Shown in pieces: positions 24,637 to 32,567 of a DNA stretch of 64,000 bases. A program made the position numbers and the translations under genes. The stretch comes from UBA947 sp031550975 (GTDB taxonomy: Bacteria; Cyanobacteriota; Vampirovibrionia; Gastranaerophilales; Gastranaerophilaceae): assembly GCA_031550975.1 (NCBI GenBank), contig JAVBOC010000016.1, positions 17,584-81,583 on the forward strand. The letters are read 5' to 3'. Numbering within the stretch: the stretch's first letter is position 1; every line of letters begins with the position of its first letter. Below the pieces are notes generated by a model. The model did not search any database and was not told the DNA's origin. It saw only the letters and a list, made by a program, of their open reading frames with translations.

Positions 24637-24867
24637 GAGTTTGTCTGCCCGTGATAGTTTCTTAATCCGTACCTCCTCTTTTTGGGCGTCTGATTTTGTG
24701 TCAAATTCGGCGCAGTAGACTATCTTGACCGGTTTGTTTGCCCGCGTGTATTTTGCTCCTTTGCCTTCAACATGCGCCTGAAAACGTTTTTCAACATCGT
24801 CAGTGTAGCCGCAATACAAGGTGTCGCGTTCTGTTAATAATATATAAACATAAAATTTCTTTTCCAC
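24589..24867 (-). CDS. GIY-YIG domain protein (UPF0213/YhbQ-like)
   Basis: 92 aa, a single GIY-YIG nuclease-like domain. YVYILLTERDTLYCGYTDD holds the paired Tyr strands, Arg in VEKRFQAH, and the usual Glu in the helix (AQKEEVRIKKLSR). Such stand-alone proteins have been linked to DNA repair or nick processing, with weak evidence. The start is GTG 24867. It overlaps the preceding plus-strand gene by 48 bases at its 3' end. Confidence 0.85.
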   Translation of the reverse strand: MEKKFYVYILLTERDTLYCGYTDDVEKRFQAHVEGKGAKYTRANKPVKIVYCAEFDTKSDAQKEEVRIKKLSRADKLLLLKEQALVDFNRGR

Positions 24868-24881
24868 ACTCTAATTAAGGC

Positions 24882-24914
24882 ATTAAAAAGCGGTTATTAG
24901 AACCGCCTTTTAAT
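24882..24914. terminator. Intrinsic terminator
   Basis: ATTAAAA-GCGGTT attag AACCGC-TTTTAAT stem with A/T runs. On the minus strand it ends the Gly-rich protein gene at 24930. Confidence 0.8.
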
Positions 24915-24929
24915 GTATATTTATTTGCG

Positions 24930-25304
24930 CTAGCATACCGAACTGAATCCGCCGCCACCGCCGGAGAAGCCTCCGCCGCTAAAGCCAGCCGATGCAAAAC
25001 CGCCTCCGCCGTCAAAGCCGGATAATCCGCCAAAACCGTTTATTGTTGATAACGCATTAGAAAAACTGTTCAAGAACCCGCTATATGCCACGGTGTCTGC
25101 CATGTCAAAACCAAATGCCGCATAATCCACTGCAAACGGGTTTCCGCTTTCAAATGAATCGTACATACCCTGCATCAACAACCCTTGTTGCCAAAGTGCT
25201 AACGTGCCTGCCGTTTCGACTTGGCCGGGTCTATTGTTGTTGGAACGATTTGCAGCTTGAGATTTGCCAGCACCATTGTGTGCTCTGCCCAGAATACTTG
25301 TCAT
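24930..25304 (-). CDS. Small protein with Gly/Phe-rich tail
   Basis: 124 aa, function not recognised. The N-terminal half is polar (NGAGKSQAANRSNNNRPGQ), the middle is neutral, and the last 35 residues are Gly-, Phe- and Ser-rich (FDGGGGFASAG, then FSGGGFSGGGGGF) with a final Cys. No signal peptide. GAGGATAA precedes ATG 25304. It has its own terminator. A low-complexity tail of this kind could be structural or mediate assembly, but nothing in the sequence decides this. Confidence 0.65.
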   Translation of the reverse strand: MTSILGRAHNGAGKSQAANRSNNNRPGQVETAGTLALWQQGLLMQGMYDSFESGNPFAVDYAAFGFDMADTVAYSGFLNSFSNALSTINGFGGLSGFDGGGGFASAGFSGGGFSGGGGGFSSVC

Positions 25305-25421
25305 GTGTTATCCTCGTGAACTCTCTTACCCTTATATAAAAAAATATTTTTTACTCTGATTTCAGCATGGACTCCTTTTGTTACATTCGTTTACATAACT
25401 CTGTAAAAGCGCCGAAAAGTG

Positions 25422-25430
25422 TGCTATAGT
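25422..25430 (+). promoter_or_regulatory. Extended -10 upstream of the second pilin-like gene
   Basis: TGC-TATAGT at 25422-25430, 34 bases before ATG 25465, in a normal leadered arrangement with an AGG ribosome site. Confidence 0.5.
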
Positions 25431-25464
25431 TGGTTATGGGAGAGCAGAAAAACAGCGAGGTTAT

Positions 25465-26424
25465 ATGAAGCGTAATGGTTATGTGCCAACCAGTGTTACA
25501 ATCGCCAGCGGGGTGGTCGGAATTGTTATAGCTATGACAATTGGCGTCATTTTCTTGCTTAAATGGCATGCATATAGGCAAGATGCTACAGTGAAGTTTT
25601 TCGAAAGCCGCGTGGCAAATGCTGTCAGCCAAATGCATGCGCAAGACAGATTGCATTATAGATCGACAGAAGACTTTGTCGATGAGTTTAAAAAATATTT
25701 AAAAACAGATAAAGATTGCAAGGTAAATCCTGCCATATGTTTTACGCACACAATAAACAATGGCGAAACCTACCGCCAATTTGCTCAATTCAACAAAACC
25801 TGGGGAACAAATATTGTGGGCATGAAGTTCTCTAACGGTATTAATGCTCTTATATTGTACAACCCTGATTGCACCTTGGATTTTGCGGCTACCGGTTTGG
25901 ATGTAGCAGAATGCACTATGGCTGCAATTTACGATACCAATGGCCCGAGAGGCCCGAACATTATGGGCAAAGACGTACGCACCTTTAATGTTAAACCAAT
26001 AAAATGTACCAACGGCGAAGATGGTGGTTGGGATATTCTTCCGGGCGGAGGTGTGATAACGTCATGTAATGTGAAATTCAACTGTGCAGTTGGCGGAAAA
26101 AGACCGGAACCGGCAAATTCTTACGATGATTGCTGGTCTGCGGCGCAAAGAAAATGCCACTCAATTGGCGCAAGTTTACCAAGCAAAGGCATGTTAGACA
26201 CAAATAATTATGCAAAAACTTCAGAGACTGAAGCAGGAAAACTTTATAAATATTGCCATCGCGGCGACCAAAAGTGTTCACCGTTCTATTGGCTGGGAGA
26301 TAGCCCATATTTGACAGAGGCTTTCTTGGGTGAGTTTGATGTGCTGACTTCAACAGGTTTAATTGGCCGCCATTATTATGGCCGTGATGCTATGGATACC
26401 ATTCAGGCTCGTTGTGTAAAATAA
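25465..26424 (+). CDS. Pilin-like paralogue without the prepilin processing motif
   Basis: 319 aa, clearly homologous to the proteins at 1828 and 47505 (RVANAVSQMHAQDRL, NGINALILYNPDC, AAIYDTNGPRGPN, ending QARCVK). The start differs: MKRNGYVPTSVTIASGVVGI in place of GFTLAEVLIVLGVIG. The Gly remains but +1 Phe is Tyr and +5 Glu is Ser, so prepilin peptidase processing and filament assembly by the usual route are doubtful. It probably stays as an inner-membrane protein with a large outer domain. Cys-rich C-terminus with a Cys-x4-LP motif like the lectin-like paralogues. A single gene with AGG before ATG. Confidence 0.85.
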   Translation: MKRNGYVPTSVTIASGVVGIVIAMTIGVIFLLKWHAYRQDATVKFFESRVANAVSQMHAQDRLHYRSTEDFVDEFKKYLKTDKDCKVNPAICFTHTINNGETYRQFAQFNKTWGTNIVGMKFSNGINALILYNPDCTLDFAATGLDVAECTMAAIYDTNGPRGPNIMGKDVRTFNVKPIKCTNGEDGGWDILPGGGVITSCNVKFNCAVGGKRPEPANSYDDCWSAAQRKCHSIGASLPSKGMLDTNNYAKTSETEAGKLYKYCHRGDQKCSPFYWLGDSPYLTEAFLGEFDVLTSTGLIGRHYYGRDAMDTIQARCVK

Positions 26425-26528
26425 CGGCATGCCTCGAATTCAACCCTTTGGCTTATCAAACTATAAATCCATGGAACGATGATAAAATCCTCTCATAACG
26501 ATATCCTGTAATTGGGGATTGGGAGGAC

Positions 26529-27143
26529 ATGATTAAAAGATTCCTACAAATTTTAATAGTAATGTATTTTACAGGGTTGTGTGCTTTTGCTGCAAGCAAC
26601 TACTTAAATGCGGTGGTTTTGGAAGGTACTGACAACAGCTACAATATTGTGCTGCGCTCAGACCAAAGAACAAAGATTAAAAAGACCGTTCAAGCCAGCG
26701 ACAGAATCACCCTGACGCTCAAAGGAATTACTGCTGCTGATAATATTAGTACATTATACAAAGACACAGCGCAGGTAAACAGTTTGGTCGTTGAAAACAG
26801 TGGCAACGGTGAGTTGAAAATATATGTTCAGGCTCCGGGGATTGATAAGGCAAATGTAGTTTTTGAAAATCCGGATTCAACGCCGATTGCAGTCGATGTT
26901 AATTCATTATTTGCAAAATTATTATGTATAACAATGCTCGGCGGAATGATTTTCATCGGCGTTAAATCAACAAGAACCTTAAATTCACACACTTACGAAC
27001 CATATTACAAGCGCAACATAAAAGACAGAGAGCTTGAATTATACAGAAACTTTAAACGCGAAGTAGCAACTATGAACAGAAATAGAATGTCTACACCGCG
27101 CAGATGTCACACAATAAGAGAGCAATTAACACAACTTAACTAA
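26529..27143 (+). CDS. Exported protein with AMIN-like domain and one membrane segment
   Basis: 204 aa. Signal peptide (MIKRFLQILIVMYFTGLCAFA), then a beta-rich region (about 25-125; YNIVLRSDQRTKIKKTVQ, RITLTLKGI, LVVENSGNGELKIYVQAPG) that resembles AMIN domains used by secretins and pilus assembly proteins to bind peptidoglycan. A membrane helix (about 130-150, LLCITMLGGMIFIGV) is followed by a basic cytoplasmic tail. Two membrane spans in a small protein are unusual for an AMIN protein. GGGAGG precedes ATG. Closeness to the pilin paralogue hints at envelope work, but the link is inference. Confidence 0.65.
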   Translation: MIKRFLQILIVMYFTGLCAFAASNYLNAVVLEGTDNSYNIVLRSDQRTKIKKTVQASDRITLTLKGITAADNISTLYKDTAQVNSLVVENSGNGELKIYVQAPGIDKANVVFENPDSTPIAVDVNSLFAKLLCITMLGGMIFIGVKSTRTLNSHTYEPYYKRNIKDRELELYRNFKREVATMNRNRMSTPRRCHTIREQLTQLN

Positions 27144-27177
27144 TATCTTTTAAGGGCTTACCCTAAAAACCCTTAAG

Positions 27178-27202
27178 ACTCTGCTTGATGGCAGAGTTTT
27201 TA
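27178..27202 (+). terminator. Intrinsic terminator
   Basis: ACTCTGC ttgatg GCAGAGT followed by TTTTATT, directly after the AMIN-like gene. Confidence 0.85.
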
Positions 27203-27323
27203 TTTGCCTTCTTTTGCGATTGTAACAAATCCTTTACAAATCCTAAAGTTTTTTCCCATGCGCTCCGATATTATAATTGTTAGTTTCAAAGTAGTTTTAT
27301 AGCGCAAGCGAGCAGAGTGCGCA

Positions 27324-27370
27324 GTGATTGTTTGATTTTCAAGCTGTCTGCAGGACAAGCAAATAATCAC
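27324..27370 (+). promoter_or_regulatory. Hairpin in the leader of the two small genes
   Basis: GTGATTGTTTG pairs with CAAATAATCAC (11 bp, one G-U), enclosing a smaller TGTC/GACA hairpin. A TATAAT at about 27270-27275 would start transcription before it. The hairpin ends 44 bases before ATG 27415. Structure is read from sequence only. Confidence 0.5.
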
Positions 27371-27414
27371 GAAGACACGTTTAAAGCGAGCGCAGCAAGA
27401 CAAGGAGTGTAGTA

Positions 27415-27624
27415 ATGAGTGAGAGAAAAATTCTTAACGAAGAAGATTTAATGATTGATTATGCGGAGATGACTTCGCTGGACTTTTTGCAGGTTGAAGA
27501 ACTTCGCAATTTTACAGACAGCGATTACAATGGTCAGCCGGTAGTTGAAAAATACGGCAAGTTTGATTTAGGTGATTTACTTGGTTCTATCTTCGGGTGG
27601 AGTGCAGCAGGAGTGAAGCAGTAA
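27415..27624 (+). CDS. Small acidic protein, first of a two-gene cassette
   Basis: 69 aa, not recognised. Acidic N-terminal half (MSERKILNEEDLMIDYAEM) and a more hydrophobic C-terminus (FDLGDLLGSIFGWSAAG) that could form an amphipathic helix. AAGGAG stands before ATG 27415, after a structured leader. The next gene starts two bases after the stop, so the two are coupled. There is no similarity that I can name to toxin-antitoxin or bacteriocin pairs, although size and spacing would fit either. Confidence 0.6.
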   Translation: MSERKILNEEDLMIDYAEMTSLDFLQVEELRNFTDSDYNGQPVVEKYGKFDLGDLLGSIFGWSAAGVKQ

Positions 27625-27625
27625 T

Positions 27626-27838
27626 ATGAACGAAAAAGAATTATTCGAAAACCTCTGTTTTTCGCCGGCTTGGAGCGGTTTAGACGAAGTCCGACCTAAA
27701 TTTGTTCACGAGCATAAAGAGTTGGCAACCCTGTTGGCAGAGCTGGAAGGCATTAAGAATAGCATAGAAGACATCAAGGCCAGAGAATGGCACCTTGCTA
27801 AGCTAATGAAATTGCATAGCAATGGAGTTAACCCCTGA
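27626..27838 (+). CDS. Small coiled-coil protein, second of a two-gene cassette
   Basis: 70 aa, not recognised. Residues 29-63 (ELATLLAELEGIKNSIEDI, then KAREWHLAKLMKLH) have heptad-like leucines and isoleucines and should form one helix or coiled coil. The start ATG is two bases after the preceding stop; GGAGTGAAGCAG inside the preceding gene is the ribosome site. A strong terminator follows at 27913. Confidence 0.6.
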   Translation: MNEKELFENLCFSPAWSGLDEVRPKFVHEHKELATLLAELEGIKNSIEDIKAREWHLAKLMKLHSNGVNP

Positions 27839-27912
27839 TAACACTATCAGACTTTGGGAGCGCGAGTGAGCCGAACAGAAATGCAAGGCAAATGAGCGAG
27901 ATAGTTAAACGG

Positions 27913-27937
27913 AAACCGTCGAAAGACGGTTTTTTTT
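27913..27937 (+). terminator. Intrinsic terminator after the small-gene cassette
   Basis: AAACCGTC gaaa GACGGTTT with an eight-T run. Confidence 0.9.
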
Positions 27938-27939
27938 AG

Positions 27940-28070
27940 CCCGAGCAGAGGCAGGAACGAGCGTAAGCGAGAGCTAGCCGAACAATTACAAACGTAAAAC
28001 GTTGAGTTTTCGTTTTAATTGTGAGCGGTGCCGTTTATGGCGAGGGCGTGCAAGCAAAAATAGTTGAATG
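27940..28070. other. Gene-free GAGCGA-rich stretch with inverted repeat
   Basis: No credible ORF. Words of the type GAGCGTAAGCGAGAGC recur, and AAAACG/CGTTTT with flanking ACAATT/AATTGT form an imperfect hairpin at about 27989-28023. Similar wording occurs at 27301-27400, 28760-28860 and 44130-44160. Confidence 0.45.
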
Positions 28071-28075
28071 AGTAT

Positions 28076-28687
28076 CTATTCTTCACAAGCCAACGCATCA
28101 TTTACAAATCGCACTGGATTCTCAATTATCATTTCGAGTTCTGACGGGTCAGCAGCTGCTATATAGTGCTTACGGCCGTCTTTCGTCTTGTACACAATAT
28201 AACCGTAGTCCGCAATTCCGCTTAAGAATGTGCGCTCAACTCTTAATAATTTCGGGGTTTTCGTAATAGGAACATCTATTTCTTGTATTTCAAATAACCC
28301 ACGTTTGATGTGGACATATTTGTTAGTGAAAACTATTGAGTCTGAAGCGTATCTAAATATAGGGTAAATAACAGGGAACAGGAATAAAATCCCGACCATT
28401 GCACCGAGCATTGAGCTGGCATGTACATATACTTTCCAGAAAACCAACACAAAAATTGGCATTATAACTACCGGCAGCAATACGCCCATCCAATGTTTTT
28501 GCAGGACATACAAAACGACTTCTTCACCGATATCAGAGATCTCCGGCATAAGTTCGGCATCTCTTGCTAAAGCTTCTTCAGCATAAACACCGCCTGTTTG
28601 TGGCTCGTCTCCCCAAGTGTTGAAACCGCAATATCTGCAAAAACGGTCGTGATCTTTAATAGTTTTTCCGCAATTCGTACAGTACAT
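28076..28687 (-). CDS. Zinc-ribbon membrane protein with bacterial PH domain
   Basis: 203 aa. N-terminal zinc ribbon (CTNCGK then CRYCGF, residues 3-20), acidic linker, two membrane helices (about 67-90 and 93-113), then a bPH_2/YdbS-like domain (SIVFTNKYVHIKRGLFEIQEIDVPI). Proteins of this kind are poorly understood membrane scaffolds. ATG 28687 has no Shine-Dalgarno; TGC-TAAAAT ends six bases before it, indicating a leaderless mRNA. A single gene. Confidence 0.8.
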   Translation of the reverse strand: MYCTNCGKTIKDHDRFCRYCGFNTWGDEPQTGGVYAEEALARDAELMPEISDIGEEVVLYVLQKHWMGVLLPVVIMPIFVLVFWKVYVHASSMLGAMVGILFLFPVIYPIFRYASDSIVFTNKYVHIKRGLFEIQEIDVPITKTPKLLRVERTFLSGIADYGYIVYKTKDGRKHYIAAADPSELEMIIENPVRFVNDALACEE

Positions 28688-28693
28688 ATCGTG

Positions 28694-28702
28694 ATTTTAG
28701 CA
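28694..28702 (-). promoter_or_regulatory. Extended -10, leaderless geometry
   Basis: Minus strand TGC-TAAAAT, then six bases (CACGAT) to ATG 28687. Confidence 0.6.
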
Positions 28703-28863
28703 AGGTTTTTGCTCTATGTCAACGGCAAATCCAAGTTTAGCGCCTGTCAAATCATAGATTTGTTCGCTCCTTGCATTATCATTTCAGTCGCAACGGCGCT
28801 TCGTTGTGTTCGCCTGCCCGATTCGCTCTCGCATATCGGCACTGCTCACACCGGCTCACGCAT

Positions 28864-29880
28864 TTATTTTCCTATAGTGTGATAAATAATGTAGTAAATT
28901 GTTGCAGAAAGAAGCATTGTTGCAGGAATTGTGCAAACCCAGGCCGTGATAATGTTTCCAACAATACGCCATTTGACGGCATGTGCGCTTAGGGTCGAAC
29001 CCACCCCCATAATAGAGGTTGAAATTACGTGGGTCGTACTCAATGGAATCCCCATGTGCGAAGCTGTTAAAATGATTCCGGCTGCGGCCGTTTCGGCTGC
29101 AAAACCGTGGATCGGTTTCAGTTTAATAATCTTGTGTCCCATGGTTTTAATAATTTTCCAGCCGCCCTTCATGACGCCTGCTGCCATTGTGATTGCGCAG
29201 ATAAAGATTACGTAAATCGGGATTTCAAAATCGCCATTAGCGCTGGTGTGCAGGACTCCACCGGCAAGAAGCGCGAGGGTAATTATACCCATTGTTTTTT
29301 GAGCATCGTTTGAACCGTGGCTTAACGCCATTATGCCCGCAGAAACAAGCTGCAGTTTTCTGAATTTTTTATTGATTTTATTAGGATTAGCTTTGTAAAA
29401 TACTCTAACCAAAAACAGCATAACCAAGAACCCGCCGCAGAAGCCCAGTACAGGGGATGTAAACATCGGGATAATGATTTTGTGTGCAAGTGTTGTAAAG
29501 TGTATGCTGTCCATGCCCGCTTTCATAAACATAGCTCCGACAAGGCCGCCGATTAGAGCGTGAGAGGAACTCGAAGGCAGCGCCAGCCACCAGGTGAACA
29601 AGTTCCACATAATAGCCGCAGCCAGCGCGCAAAAGATTACGGTTAGGGTTACAAGCTCAGCATTTACAATGCCGGAACCGATTGTCTTTGCTACGTGGGT
29701 GCCGGTTAGTGCCCCTACAAATTCAAAAAATGCGCCGAACATAACGGCTTGTTTTGGGGAAAGCACTTTTGTTGAAACAATTGTCGCTACAGCGTTTGCT
29801 GAATCATTAAATCCATTTATAAACTCAAATACGAGTGCTGCTACTATAACTATTATTAGGATAACTGTGGTTAATATCAT
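28864..29880 (-). CDS. pit: Inorganic phosphate transporter, PiT family
   Basis: 338 aa, about ten membrane helices, low-affinity phosphate permease coupled to a cation. Both repeats of the family are seen: GFNDSANAVATIVSTKVLSP with TGTHVAKTIG near the N-terminus, and SHGSNDAQKTMGI in the second half; also LPSSSSHALIGGL and PLSTTHVISTSIMGVGS. The DUF47 partner gene lies immediately upstream with an eight-base gap, the standard arrangement. The 3' flank to 28760 is GAGCGA-rich and without a gene. Confidence 0.95.
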   Translation of the reverse strand: MILTTVILIIVIVAALVFEFINGFNDSANAVATIVSTKVLSPKQAVMFGAFFEFVGALTGTHVAKTIGSGIVNAELVTLTVIFCALAAAIMWNLFTWWLALPSSSSHALIGGLVGAMFMKAGMDSIHFTTLAHKIIIPMFTSPVLGFCGGFLVMLFLVRVFYKANPNKINKKFRKLQLVSAGIMALSHGSNDAQKTMGIITLALLAGGVLHTSANGDFEIPIYVIFICAITMAAGVMKGGWKIIKTMGHKIIKLKPIHGFAAETAAAGIILTASHMGIPLSTTHVISTSIMGVGSTLSAHAVKWRIVGNIITAWVCTIPATMLLSATIYYIIYHTIGK

Positions 29881-29888
29881 TTTTATCC

Positions 29889-30530
29889 CTAACTCTGTTT
29901 AAGTACGATATTCAAAATGGTGTCGGAAACATTGAAACAAGCGTCAAGTGCGTTTTCAATACTCTTGTAGATGTCGCGCAATTTGATTACGTCAAGAGCT
30001 TCATATTTACCGGAGAAAAGCTCATACATCGCGTCGCGGTAAATCAAATCGCCTTTAGTTTCTAAATCTTTCATCTCGACGTTGATCTTCATGATTTGCT
30101 CAGCATCACTGACTTTTTTAAAGTTCTTGATGATGATTGCCAAGTCTTCTGTTGCTTTTACAAGGATTTTACCCTGCTCTTTCATCGCGTCAGTGTATTG
30201 GTCAAGTCTGTAGACATCGATGTTTAAGCAGTCGCGAACAATTCTTCTGTTGATTTTATATAATTGCGCCGCTAAGTATTGAATATCTTCACGCTCAAGC
30301 GGTGTTATAAAGCTTTTGTTAAGCTGTTTTAGAGTCAGTTTAAACGATAACTTACCTTTTTTCTTATATTTAAGTGCCTTTTCTTTTTCTTCCTCAGTTA
30401 TAGGGCTTTCCATTATCTGGTTGTATAATTTTGCCGATTTTTTACAAATTTCAGCACTATCTTGGAAGAGCGTAAAAAACATTTTATCTTCCGGGGGCAT
30501 AATATAAGACATCAAATCAAATTTTGACAT
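29889..30530 (-). CDS. DUF47 / PhoU-like phosphate transport accessory protein
   Basis: 213 aa, helical PhoU-like protein that accompanies PiT transporters and probably regulates them. Typical features are the N-terminal FDLMSYIMPPEDKMFFTLFQ, long amphipathic helices, and the RDAMYELFSGKYEALDVIKLRDIY segment with a metal-binding-like pattern. I choose ATG 30530 because AAGGAG stands six bases before it; a longer reading from 30563 has no ribosome site. Forms an operon with the PiT gene. Confidence 0.9.
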   Translation of the reverse strand: MSKFDLMSYIMPPEDKMFFTLFQDSAEICKKSAKLYNQIMESPITEEEKEKALKYKKKGKLSFKLTLKQLNKSFITPLEREDIQYLAAQLYKINRRIVRDCLNIDVYRLDQYTDAMKEQGKILVKATEDLAIIIKNFKKVSDAEQIMKINVEMKDLETKGDLIYRDAMYELFSGKYEALDVIKLRDIYKSIENALDACFNVSDTILNIVLKQS

Positions 30531-30622
30531 AAATTTCTCCTTTTCCAGCATGTGCAAGCGCACACTTCCAGTGTATTAGAAAAACGATTTTTTTGATAGT
30601 AAATGTTTACAAAACTTTGAAA

Positions 30623-31111
30623 TTAATTTTTTGTCGATTTCAAAAGTACAACTGCCTGCGCTTGGATGCCTTTACCTTCCCCGACAGCATCAAGTTGCTC
30701 GTTGGTTTTTGCTTTTATCGATAATTTGTTTTCGTTTATTCCAATACCTAAAATCTTGCAGAGAAGTTCTTTCATCTTAGGGATATAAGGCATCATTTTC
30801 GGCTGCTGAGCGATGATGTTACTGTCAATGTTCTCAACCTCGTAACCCTTTTCTCGTACGTAATCATAAACTTTTTTTAATAAAACTGTGCTGTCGGCGT
30901 TTTTGAATGCAGGGTCTGTGTCCGGGAAAAGTGTTCCGATATCAGATAGCGCGAGCGCACCAAGCAGCGCATCAATTATTGCATGTATTAAAACATCCGC
31001 ATCCGAATGCCCCAAAAGTCCCTTTTCGTGCGTAATTTTGACACCGCCGATAATCAAATCGCGGCCGTCAGTTAGTTTATGAATATCATATCCAATCCCG
31101 ATTCTATACAT
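30623..31111 (-). CDS. ispF: 2-C-methyl-D-erythritol 2,4-cyclodiphosphate synthase
   Basis: 162 aa. It catalyses ring closure of CDP-methylerythritol phosphate in the MEP isoprenoid pathway. Zinc ligands are in GYDIHKL (Asp8, His10) and the His of LLGHSDADVLIHAI; SDIGTLFPDTDPAFK and the C-terminal KAKTNEQLDAVGEGKGI are family motifs. Length is standard. AAGGGAAAA is before ATG 31111. No other MEP genes are nearby. A dispersed repeat lies upstream. Confidence 0.97.
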   Translation of the reverse strand: MYRIGIGYDIHKLTDGRDLIIGGVKITHEKGLLGHSDADVLIHAIIDALLGALALSDIGTLFPDTDPAFKNADSTVLLKKVYDYVREKGYEVENIDSNIIAQQPKMMPYIPKMKELLCKILGIGINENKLSIKAKTNEQLDAVGEGKGIQAQAVVLLKSTKN

Positions 31112-31140
31112 AATTTTCCCTTAGCCTTGTTTCATATTTC

Positions 31141-31230
31141 TGTCATGCCGAACTTGTTTCGGCATCTTCCATAGTTAAGGTTTATTCAACCCGTCTTAGT
31201 GGAAGATCCTGAATCAAGTTCAGGATGACA
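31141..31230. repeat. Dispersed TGTCAT palindrome, full copy
   Basis: Starts TGTCATGCCGAAC, ends GTTCAGGATGACA; inner arms CATCTTCC and GGAAGATC. About 90 bases, between ispF and the HAD gene. Confidence 0.85.
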
Positions 31231-31244
31231 AGAAGGTTATTTTA

Positions 31245-32033
31245 TTATAATACAAACTTTTCTATTGCTCGCACAAACCCGTCGTTATCGACTGTGTCTG
31301 TTATATAGTCCGCGTATTTTTTCAAGTCCTCTGTTGCATTACCCATGGCGACTGCGATTCCGCCGGCTTTTAAAAGTTCTATATCGTTATCCTGATCGCC
31401 GATGGTTAAAACTTCTTCCCGCTTCAAACCCCAATAGTTTCTCAAAAACTCAACGCCGTTGTATTTGGTCGCTTCCGGGTTCGCGATTTCACAAAAATAC
31501 GGTGTGGATTTGACGATGTAGAGTTCCGGGAACTCCTTTTTCAAATAATCCATCCACGCTGTAACTTTTTCCGCATCGTTGAAATTTATCGCGAGTAATT
31601 TATTAATATCGTGAAGTTCAATTGTCTTGAAATCGCAGATATTATAAGGAATTTCGCGCTCGCAAGTGTAGCGCATAATCGCTTCATTTTTCTCTTTGCC
31701 GTATAATTTGTCGTTCATATACAAGTTCAAATGAACGTCATTTTCATCTCCCCAGTTAAGGATTTTTCTTGCCGTGTCAGGGTTAAGCAGGCGCTGGTGA
31801 AGGATTTCACCGGCTTGGGTTCTTACCACCCCGCCGTTAAACGAAACAATTGGAGTGTCGAGCCCGAAAAAGTCCACGACTTTTGTCGTGGCACTGTGCA
31901 TGCGGCCGGTTACAAGTACCACTTTGACGCCTTTTTTTGTCAGATCTTGAATACAATTTTTTACCCCGGGGTTGCACTCAAAACTCTCTTTCATAATTGT
32001 GCCGTCGATGTCGGTCGCTACCATTTTAATCAT
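31245..32033 (-). CDS. HAD-IIB (Cof-type) phosphatase
   Basis: 262 aa. HAD motifs: ATDIDGTIM (nucleophile Asp and acid Asp), VLVTGR, and the GDQDNDIELLKAGG acidic motif, with a Cof-type cap (about 85-190). Such enzymes dephosphorylate sugar phosphates or cofactor intermediates; the substrate is not predictable. One base separates it from the upstream Nudix stop, so they are cotranscribed and possibly both housecleaning enzymes. Confidence 0.92.
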   Translation of the reverse strand: MIKMVATDIDGTIMKESFECNPGVKNCIQDLTKKGVKVVLVTGRMHSATTKVVDFFGLDTPIVSFNGGVVRTQAGEILHQRLLNPDTARKILNWGDENDVHLNLYMNDKLYGKEKNEAIMRYTCEREIPYNICDFKTIELHDINKLLAINFNDAEKVTAWMDYLKKEFPELYIVKSTPYFCEIANPEATKYNGVEFLRNYWGLKREEVLTIGDQDNDIELLKAGGIAVAMGNATEDLKKYADYITDTVDNDGFVRAIEKFVL

Positions 32034-32034
32034 G

Positions 32035-32565
32035 TTAGAAGGCCCTCATCAGTGCGCAAAGTGTTTTTGCATCGTTTATTTTGCCCTCGTCAATCATTTC
32101 AAAAATGTTGTCTGTCGAAAACTCTTTGCACTCAAGGAATTCGCCTTCATCGAGATTTTGTTTTTTGAAAGTCAAATCTGTAGCCAGGTAAAGATAGATT
32201 TTTTCGTTAGTAAAACCTGCTGAAACATAGATAAACCCGAGCGATTCCCAACTCTCAGCCACATAACCAGTTTCTTCTTCAAGCTCGCGTTTTGCGCATT
32301 CATCCGGGTCTTCGCCGTCGTCGATTTTGCCGGCAGGGATTTCCCAAAGTGCTTCGCCGACTGCATAGCGATATTGTTTTACCATAATGATTTTGTTCTC
32401 ATCAGTTAACGCTATAACGCCAATTGCGTTAGGCTTTTTAACCACTTCGCGAACGCTTTTGTGGCCGTTTGGCAATTCTATTTCGTCGCGAAACACCTCC
32501 ATAATTTTGCCGTTGTAGACAAGTTCTGAAGATAAAGTTTTTTCGCTCAATTTAATTTTCGTCAT
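32035..32565 (-). CDS. Nudix hydrolase, ADP-ribose pyrophosphatase type
   Basis: 176 aa. The full Nudix box is present: GKIDDGEDPDECAKRELEEE followed by TGY. PNAIGVIAL and IIMVKQYRYAVGEALWEIPAG before it match ADP-ribose/NDP-sugar hydrolases. It likely splits ADP-ribose or a related nucleotide sugar. It sits in an operon with the repeat protein upstream (two-base gap) and the HAD phosphatase downstream. Confidence 0.93.
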   Translation of the reverse strand: MTKIKLSEKTLSSELVYNGKIMEVFRDEIELPNGHKSVREVVKKPNAIGVIALTDENKIIMVKQYRYAVGEALWEIPAGKIDDGEDPDECAKRELEEETGYVAESWESLGFIYVSAGFTNEKIYLYLATDLTFKKQNLDEGEFLECKEFSTDNIFEMIDEGKINDAKTLCALMRAF

Positions 32566-32567
32566 AT

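Noticed and set aside
28598..28992. Plus-strand ORFs near the PH-domain and pit genes
   Set aside because: They are antisense to real genes and GAGCGA-rich gap sequence.
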